Shown piece after piece: positions 58,188 to 64,000 of a stretch of 64,000 bases of DNA. The stretch is taken from contig OY741266.1 of the NCBI GenBank assembly GCA_963514095.1, positions 2,187,501 to 2,251,500 of the forward strand, written 5' to 3'. Below the pieces are notes generated by a model that had not been told where the DNA came from, did not search any database, and was given only the letters and a program-made list of their open reading frames with translations. Source of the stretch: Eutrigla gurnardus (Eukaryota > Chordata > Actinopteri > Perciformes > Triglidae). The number at the start of each line of letters is the position of its first letter. Position 1 is the stretch's first letter. The translations under genes were made by a program, and so were the position numbers.

Positions 58188-58918
58188 GTAACACAGTGAA
58201 ATAAAATGAAACTGCGCCTACAGACATGATGAAGAGAAATTAATCCTACTTCATCTTCTCTTCCTCTGCTCAGCTGTCAGACCGTTTGAACTGAAACTCT
58301 GAGTTTGTTAACCCTGAGAAGAGAGATACTCTGAGTTTTCTGTTCCAGAAAGAGAGGTAACTCAACTTTTAGGTCAGTTACCATGGTAACTGACTTTGTG
58401 AACCTAACCTGCTTGCTGGCAGGTTTTCTTCAACAAACCCTGAGTTTCTCCTACATGTCTCTGCCTTTTTCCGGAATCTGAACCAACTCTGGAAAAAGTT
58501 GCCATTCTTTCCTCGTCAACCTAATCGATATGGAAATAAAAGTGATTCTAGCAGATTTATGTCGGGAGAGGATTTTGATTACCATTTTTCCTACCGATCA
58601 CACATTTAATCAATTTTCTCTGACATTTTCAACATTTTATATCGCAGACATAATACAGATTCTTTGCAGAGCTCTTTAGATTTTTTGCGAACGTGAGTTT
58701 TCTGAAATGTTTAAGGACATTTCTCTGTTGAAATAGATGCTTATATTTACTGTATAATATGTGAAATATGATTAAAACCATATGCCTCAGTCTAGGTCAG
58801 GGAAGCCAGGGTTACGGCCCGCGGTCCGGCCCGACTGTATGTCACATCCGGCCCGCGGGTGATAAGGGGAGAATATTTTTTTTAATTATTATTTTATCTA
58901 TTTTTTTTTAAATATATA

Positions 58919-59072
58919 CCGTAAATCCTCTAATACTGGCCTGTATTCTATTACCGGCCAGTCACATTGGCCGGGGCAAGTGTCGACAGGCAGCGTTATT
59001 TCCATTCTTCCCATTCATTGTCAGGTTCGCGTTGCGAAGATTTTGGCTGAGGCTATTTTAAAGGATTTACGG
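58919..59072. mobile_element. 154-bp MITE, TIR CCGTAAATCCT, TA target
   Basis: CCGTAAATCCTCTAATA and the inverted TTTAAAGGATTTACGG are flanked by TA on both sides. Nested in the hAT element. Confidence 0.65.
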
Positions 59073-59235
59073 TATGCCCTGCAATGCATTCGACTCACGC
59101 CGAGTGTGGAGAGACGGTGCGCCGCTACCTCCCGCAAGCTCTCGAAAATGTTTTAAACTGAATGTTGTCGATCTAAAATAAAGACAGATTCAGCAACTGC
59201 ATAGCTTATTTCTCGCATAAAATAAAATAAAAGAA

Positions 59236-59581
59236 CCACCAGAATGGCCCACAGCCTGTACCCTCAGGCAGTGAGGCTGCTGAACAGTGCCCCCCTTCTC
59301 TCTCTCCCCCCCTCACATGGACAGTAACCATACTCCATCTTACAATAACTGTGAACTGGTCTCTGCATTGCTGCAGCACACACTATACTACCTCTGACAA
59401 TGTACTCTGGCGCCCCTTGTGTTTTTGTCCTTCTTTCGTGTACATGACATGCCCGTGGGACTCTGCACCACTGCACATTTTGCACTTTTTGCACTACATT
59501 TTGCACTATGCACTTTTCACTATGTAAGGTTGTATGCTCCAACGGAATTTCATTGTTATTTATGGAAATGACAAATAAATA

Positions 59582-59639
<58 letters not shown>

Positions 59640-59640
59640 A
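59236..59640 (+). mobile_element. LINE 3' end with (TTGA)n tail
   Basis: Starts with coding remnant HSLYPQAVRLLNS, then a 3' UTR with GCACTTTTTGCACTAC repeats, AATAAATAAA and a perfect (TTGA)n tail at about 59585-59638. Repeat R3 continues on both sides of it, so this is a short 5'-truncated insertion of a Rex/CR1-type LINE. Confidence 0.75.
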
Positions 59641-60160
59641 ATGTTTTCAGAAACACGTTTCGGTGAACTATTGTCGTAAAATAAGAGAAAGTTTCCAAAC
59701 GAGCCGCCATGTTGGTCGGTTTGAAATCCGGGAGCAGACAGAACAGCTGTGAAAGCGATCATCCAATCAGGTGCAGCCATGAAGTGTGCACGTGATTGTA
59801 TGAAGGAGAGCGCCTGTCAATCATCCTCCTTTGTAATGTATGTAATTTAGGCCTCATTGTGAGGCTATTTTGGTGCCAACGCAATTTCTTTTTGATGTGT
59901 AGGCCTTCATGAATAATTTCAAATAGCCTACCTATCCATGTGTTGAGTCAATGTTTGGCCTTTTCAGTCCCAAAGTGTAATCCGACCCCCTGGATCTCAC
60001 TTGAAAAAAATCTGGCCCCATGTCCAATTTCACCCTGGCATCCCTGGTCTAGGTATTTGTGCAATATTCCTATGCTTAATTTTCAGATGCAGCCACTTTC
60101 TTTTTGTGCCTGTGGGATTACACCTACATGAAAATGAGTATTAGTTCTTTCCGCTACTTG

Positions 60161-60227
60161 TGAGCTACGGGAGTTGAACCACTGTCGCCTGTACCGAAGA
60201 CAGTGTTGCTAAATGTTACACCACAGT
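60161..60227 (-). ncRNA. tRNA-like cassette inside MITE copy D
   Basis: On the minus strand the B box GGTTCAACTCC (60180-60170) and the A-box region TGTGGTGTAACATTTAGCA are those of copies A and B. More decayed than in copy B. Confidence 0.45.
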
Positions 60228-60294
60228 ATGACTCTGCAAAACTGAAAATAAAGACATATCACCTTTAGACCAATCGACTGTTTCATTCAGTTAT

Positions 60295-62490
60295 ACACAT
60301 TAAGTCGGGCCGTAAATGTCTGCCAAGCCAACTATCTCCACTTTGATGCAGTTACGTTGCTCCACTTTCTGAGGATGAGCTTGTTTTCTCCATAAACACT
60401 CAGTAATATCTAATAACTCTCTCCCGGTTGTCATGGTGACTGGTAGTATCGGAGCTCCATTGATGATGGCTTTGTAGAGTCGGCAGGCATGCGCGTAACT
60501 CAGAGTTTACATAAGCAGAGTTGATTGAACTAATTCAGAACTGCTGTTCTGAAACCGAAAACTCAGAGTTGCCCATCTCAGAGTTGGTTGACTCAGAGTT
60601 CAGGGTTAGGTTCAGAGTTGGTTGAGCCTGCTTTCTGGATAACCCCCCAGATCTCTAAATCAAATATCATATACACACACGCGTTGTTTGTTGATATTTG
60701 GCGGCTTACTTTTGTAATGAAATCCGGGGCTTAAGCCTTGGAATAATGACCTGCAGATGCCACGGCAACATAATGTAGCACACAACAAGGTGTCACGGCA
60801 GTTCCTGAAATAGTCTTTGAATTGAAATCTAGTGATTTGTGTACATGGACATAAATTATTCACTGTTTTCATTAATTAATTGGAGGCATCGTTCATGCAT
60901 GCACCACGTTTTAGTTTTTTTTCAGTCGGGGAGAAACCAAAGATCGGTCTAGGCTTGTGACAGGTGTCCAATGCCGGTCTTGTGGTTGAAAGTCCTGTTG
61001 TTGGACCCATCCCCCACAACACTTTCTAATCTTTTTTCATATTTAACGTTCTATAGTCCTGTGCATGCTTAAATTAATCCTTTGTCCACAATGAAAAAGG
61101 ATCCTTACTAACTTTCCATTGGAATTGTTTTAGTGCTGAGCGTCACAAAAAAAGGCTATTCATCTCTCAAAGTCACGAAGCCAGTAGATTGCATTTCATG
61201 GCCTGCCATGAGAGTTGATATAGCGTACGTTTTTTTTTTTTTTGGAATTAGCTCTTTATTTCTGGCTTTGACAGTACAGCATGAAACACATGAACATAGA
61301 TGCCTACACATACTTACACCCCTGACAAATATAGCTCTTATTCTTTTTTGTTTTTACAGAACCTACTCTCCACACATAGACGCAAAAAAAAAACACATTA
61401 AGTCGGGCCGTAAATGTCTGCCAAGCCAACTATCTCCACTTTGATGCAGTTACGTTGCTCCACTTTCTGAGGATGAGCTTGTTTTCTCCATAAACACTCA
61501 GTAATATCTAATAACTCTCTCCCGGTTGTCATGGTGACTGGTAGTATCGGAGCTCCATTGATGATGGCTTTGTAGAGTCGGCAGGCATGCGCGTAACTCA
61601 GAGTTTACATAAGCAGAGTTGATTGAACTAATTCAGAACTGCTGTTCTGAAACCGAAAACTCAGAGTTGCCCATCTCAGAGTTGGTTGACTCAGAGTTCA
61701 GGGTTAGGTTCAGAGTTGGTTGAGCCTGCTTTCTGGATAACCCCCCAGATCTCTAAATCAAATATCATATACACACACGCGTTGTTTGTTGATATTTGGC
61801 GGCTTACTTTTGTAATGAAATCCGGGGCTTAAGCCTTGGAATAATGACCTGCAGATGCCACGGCAACATAATGTAGCACACAACAAGGTGTCACGGCAGT
61901 TCCTGAAATAGTCTTTGAATTGAAATCTAGTGATTTGTGTACATGGACATAAATTATTCACTGTTTTCATTAATTAATTGGAGGCATCGTTCATGCATGC
62001 ACCACGTTTTAGTTTTTTTTCAGTCGGGGAGAAACCAAAGATCGGTCTAGGCTTGTGACAGGTGTCCAATGCCGGTCTTGTGGTTGAAAGTCCTGTTGTT
62101 GGACCCATCCCCCACAACACTTTCTAATCTTTTTTCATATTTAACGTTCTATAGTCCTGTGCATGCTTAAATTAATCCTTTGTCCACAATGAAAAAGGAT
62201 CCTTACTAACTTTCCATTGGAATTGTTTTAGTGCTGAGCGTCACAAAAAAAGGCTATTCATCTCTCAAAGTCACGAAGCCAGTAGATTGCATTTCATGGC
62301 CTGCCATGAGAGTTGATATAGCGTACGTTTTTTTTTTTTTTGGAATTAGCTCTTTATTTCTGGCTTTGACAGTACAGCATGAAACACATGAACATAGATG
62401 CCTACACATACTTACACCCCTGACAAATATAGCTCTTATTCTTTTTTGTTTTTACAGAACCTACTCTCCACACATAGACGCAAAAAAAAA
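60295..62490. repeat. Tandem duplication, 1,098-bp period, apparently identical copies
   Basis: Unit 1 (60295-61392) and unit 2 (61393-62490) match base for base wherever compared, including a 14-T run and the AACCCCCCAG block. The junction lies in an A-rich tract followed by ACACA, giving short microhomology. Each unit contains the end of MITE copy D, unique sequence, and the poly(A)-proximal half of the retrocopy at 62329. Paired small frames in both units are artefacts of the duplication. Confidence 0.9.
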
Positions 62491-62630
62491 AAAAACACAC
62501 ACAAACCCCCCCCTCAAAAAAACAGACAAACAACAAAAACAGGAGGTTTACACAGTCAGTACCAAGTACCAAGGGGAATCAAACACAGCAATACGCAAAC
62601 AGCACATCAAGATCTAGGAATGCATCCTGA
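62329..62630 (-). mobile_element. Processed retrocopy of a transcript 3' end, TSD ATAGCGTACGT
   Basis: Read on the minus strand it ends …CCAGAAATAAAGAGCTAATTC followed by about 14 A: a polyadenylation signal at normal distance from a poly(A) tail. The direct repeat ATAGCGTACGT flanks it (62318-62328 and 62631-62641). An internal A-rich stretch at about 62482-62495 is the breakpoint of the tandem duplication. The source transcript is not recognised. Confidence 0.7.
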
Positions 62631-62769
62631 ATAGCGTACGTATTTTAATGCACATTCGATTCCGTTCTGCGTGACAGCTTTTGAAAATGTCAGTTTCTGT
62701 GAATGAAGCATAGATCATAATAATATCTGATTTCTCTATGGTGTCTCATTACCATTATTTCACAAATAT

Positions 62770-63549
62770 ATGGACCGGCATCCGAATGAGATATTCATCA
62801 CCATATGTATGCATTCGCACACTTGCCTAGTTGTGTGCACAGTACAGCCTGCTCCTCCGCCCCCGTCTTGTCCACCTGCCGCGCCGGAGTGCTCCCTCAC
62901 CGGGTCCCGCCGGCTGTCAATACCGTGCTTCACACCTGCACCGCAGCGGGCCCGTGTCCCTCCTGTCTTGTCCCCACTGTCCTCCCCGGAGAGCTCCCCC
63001 CCATCGTCCTGTTCCTCTCCGGTCACGCAGTCTCCACGTCCTCTTTTCCCTCCGACGACTTTAATTGTAGGCGACTCCATCATAAAAAACATCCGTTTTT
63101 TCAACGCAGTCACAAGGTGTTTCCCCGGTGCGAAGGTCCTTGACATTTTAACACATCTCCCCACTCTGTTGAAAACTCTGCCAACCGCCATCCACAGAGT
63201 TATAATTCATGTCGGTACAAATGACACATCCCTCCGCCAGACCGAGCTCACGAAGAGTCACTTCATCCGACTTTTACATTTTTTTAAAAACTCTGCACTG
63301 TCTGTATTCATCAGCGGCCCCATCCACACTTCTGGCCGTGGATGTGGGCGTTTCAGCCGAGTCCTCAATTTGCACACCTGGCTCCAGTCTGCGTGCCAAG
63401 TTCACAGCATTGCCTTTGTGGACAATTTTAATCTTTTCTGGAACCGTTCGTCCTTTTTTAAGTCGGACGGAATACACCCTAGCCACGTAGGTAGCCGCAT
63501 GCTAGCGGCTAATCTGCAGCACGCTGTTCATTCCTTCCCACATGACTGA
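62770..63549 (+). CDS. LINE ORF1 with SGNH-hydrolase (esterase) domain, 259 aa
   Basis: The N-terminal ~95 residues are Pro/Ser-rich and probably disordered. An SGNH/GDSL fold then starts with LIVGDSIIKNI (GDS at 101-103, Ser103 the likely nucleophile). HVGTNDT follows (149-153, the block III Asn), then KSDGIHPSHVG (Asp233 and His236, the other catalytic residues). This esterase module is known in ORF1 of CR1/L2-group LINEs (for example zebrafish ZfL2-1), where it may act on lipids or aid RNP assembly. No zinc finger or clear coiled coil is seen, so the true start may be further upstream. The frame ends in TGA at 63547-63549, with the next ORF in the same frame. Confidence 0.8.
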   Translation: MDRHPNEIFITICMHSHTCLVVCTVQPAPPPPSCPPAAPECSLTGSRRLSIPCFTPAPQRARVPPVLSPLSSPESSPPSSCSSPVTQSPRPLFPPTTLIVGDSIIKNIRFFNAVTRCFPGAKVLDILTHLPTLLKTLPTAIHRVIIHVGTNDTSLRQTELTKSHFIRLLHFFKNSALSVFISGPIHTSGRGCGRFSRVLNLHTWLQSACQVHSIAFVDNFNLFWNRSSFFKSDGIHPSHVGSRMLAANLQHAVHSFPHD

Positions 63550-64000
63550 CTGTTTACCCCCCCCTCACACACGCCCCCCTCTCCCTCTGTGGTGCACTCA
63601 CTGTCGACGGCTTCTCCCCAGAGCTCCCCCTGCTGGCCACACCTGTCATCGTCTCCCTCAGCTGCTGATCTCTCCATCATTACTCTGTCCAATAACCACA
63701 GAAACTCCCAACCACTCCCTATTCCTGTCCATACTACAATCAGACACCACTCTGGCAGAAACACCACCCGGTCTGTAAATCACTCTGTATTAGCCAGCCC
63801 ATCTATGCTGGCTTCCACTCACACCAAATATGATAACTCATCTGTCAGCTTCGGACTTCTCGACATCTGCTCACTTACAAACAAGGGACACCTCATCCAT
63901 GATCTCCTCACTGACCGCAAGCTCGACTTCCTCTGTTTGACTGAAACCTGGCAACAACCAAATGACTTTTCCTCACTAAACGACTCCACCCCACCGGACT
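63550..64000 (+). CDS. LINE ORF2, N-terminal part with endonuclease start (partial)
   Basis: The frame directly after the ORF1 stop stays open for 150 codons to the window edge, in register with ORF1. A Ser/Pro/Thr-rich linker leads to SFGLLDICSLTNKGHLIHDL, then TDRKLDFLCLTETWQ. This is the start of the apurinic/apyrimidinic-type endonuclease of CR1/L2/Rex LINEs, with the conserved Asn after SLT and the catalytic Glu in LTETW. In-frame ATGs are at the MLAS residues near 63807, so initiation could be there rather than by readthrough. Downstream RT lies outside the window. Confidence 0.7.
   Translation, partial: MFTPPSHTPPSPSVVHSLSTASPQSSPCWPHLSSSPSAADLSIITLSNNHRNSQPLPIPVHTTIRHHSGRNTTRSVNHSVLASPSMLASTHTKYDNSSVSFGLLDICSLTNKGHLIHDLLTDRKLDFLCLTETWQQPNDFSSLNDSTPPD

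Larger units (their letters stand above)
58798..60046. mobile_element. hAT (Charlie-like) element, TSD GTCTAGGT
   Basis: It starts CAGGGAAGCCAGGG and ends CCCTGGCATCCCTG, flanked by exact GTCTAGGT (58790-58797 and 60047-60054). GGCCCGCGG near the left end is typical of Charlie-like hATs. It contains a small MITE, repeat R3 and a LINE tail. No transposase ORF. Confidence 0.85.
58285..60648 (-). mobile_element. Harbinger-like MITE, copy D, inverted, with nested insertions
   Basis: The left part (58285-58790) runs parallel to copy C (TTAACCCTGAGAAGAG, TTTTTCCGGAATCTGAACCA, ATGGAAATAAAAGTGATTCT). The right part (60055-60648) contains the tRNA-like cassette and the terminal GAGTTCAGGGTTAGG block. 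A hAT element separates the halves. Part of its right end is duplicated in tandem downstream. Confidence 0.75.
62650..64000 (+). mobile_element. CR1/L2-type LINE, 5' part, continues past the window
   Basis: It is defined by the esterase ORF1 and the start of the endonuclease ORF2. The 5' boundary is not visible; the value given is approximate. The frames are intact over 1.2 kb, in contrast with every other LINE here, so the copy may be young. Confidence 0.75.

Noticed and set aside
60660..61970. Two identical 70-aa proteins in tandem, suggesting a gene pair
   Set aside because: The identity follows from the 1,098-bp duplication; the peptide has no recognisable feature and lies beside MITE sequence.
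62831..63143. Alternative Pro/Ser-rich plus-strand frames
   Set aside because: Shadow frames of the esterase ORF1, which carries the GDS, GTND and DGIH motifs.

Overview
The window reads as transposon-dense intergenic or intronic DNA of a ray-finned (teleost) fish. No complete host gene was recognised. The evidence is the repeat complement: decayed L1/Tx1-type and CR1/L2/Rex-type LINEs, Tc1/mariner, hAT, PIF/Harbinger-like, EnSpm/CACTA, a TTAA-target (Kolobok/piggyBac-type) element, solo LTR-like pieces, and CA/GA/TC microsatellites. Where possible, element boundaries come from terminal inverted repeats (TIRs) plus target-site duplications (TSDs) that can be read directly.

Layout. 0-11.6 kb: one L1-type LINE bounded by a 16-bp TSD, filled with nested insertions: a Harbinger-like MITE, a 642-bp-arm palindrome and a 5'-truncated CR1-type LINE with its own 7-bp TSD. 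11.6-15.4 kb: mostly unassigned DNA with two candidate exons. 15.4-16.6 kb: an LTR-like repeat (TSD GATTT) split by a TTAA foldback element. 17-19 kb: a decayed autonomous Harbinger with Myb-like and transposase genes. 19.8-32.4 kb: three hAT elements with 8-bp TSDs, two copies of a GGGCCCTAG element, and two Harbinger-like MITEs placed almost end to end. 34.3-35.2 kb: a TIR element carrying a reverse-oriented ITS2/28S rRNA piece. 36.6-39.4 kb: a repeat interrupted by a TA-target MITE, then a Tc1 element. 39.9-46.1 kb: a CACTA element holding a small spliced SAM-domain gene, inserted in another ORF; an inverted CACTA fragment with an expanded minisatellite; and a THAP-type TTAA element. 47.0-48.9 kb: two MITEs end to end. 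53.0-56.1 kb: a CACTA element with a seven-exon Myb-like gene and a transposase tail. 56.2-64.0 kb: an L2-type LINE, a solo LTR, a four-level nest, an identical 1,098-bp tandem duplication, and the 5' part of a LINE with an intact esterase ORF1 running into an endonuclease ORF at the window edge.

The recognisable coding regions are transposon genes: reverse transcriptases, transposases, Myb/SANT partner proteins, a THAP finger, and an SGNH-esterase ORF1. Most carry stops or frameshifts. The LINE at the right edge is the exception and looks coding-competent as far as it can be seen.

The signals most worth following are the rDNA piece inside a TIR element, tRNA-like A/B-box cassettes inside several DNA-transposon families, the single in-frame TGA between ORF1 and ORF2 of the right-edge LINE, the SAM-domain gene carried by a CACTA element, and the long identical palindrome and tandem duplication, which may be either biology or assembly artefact.
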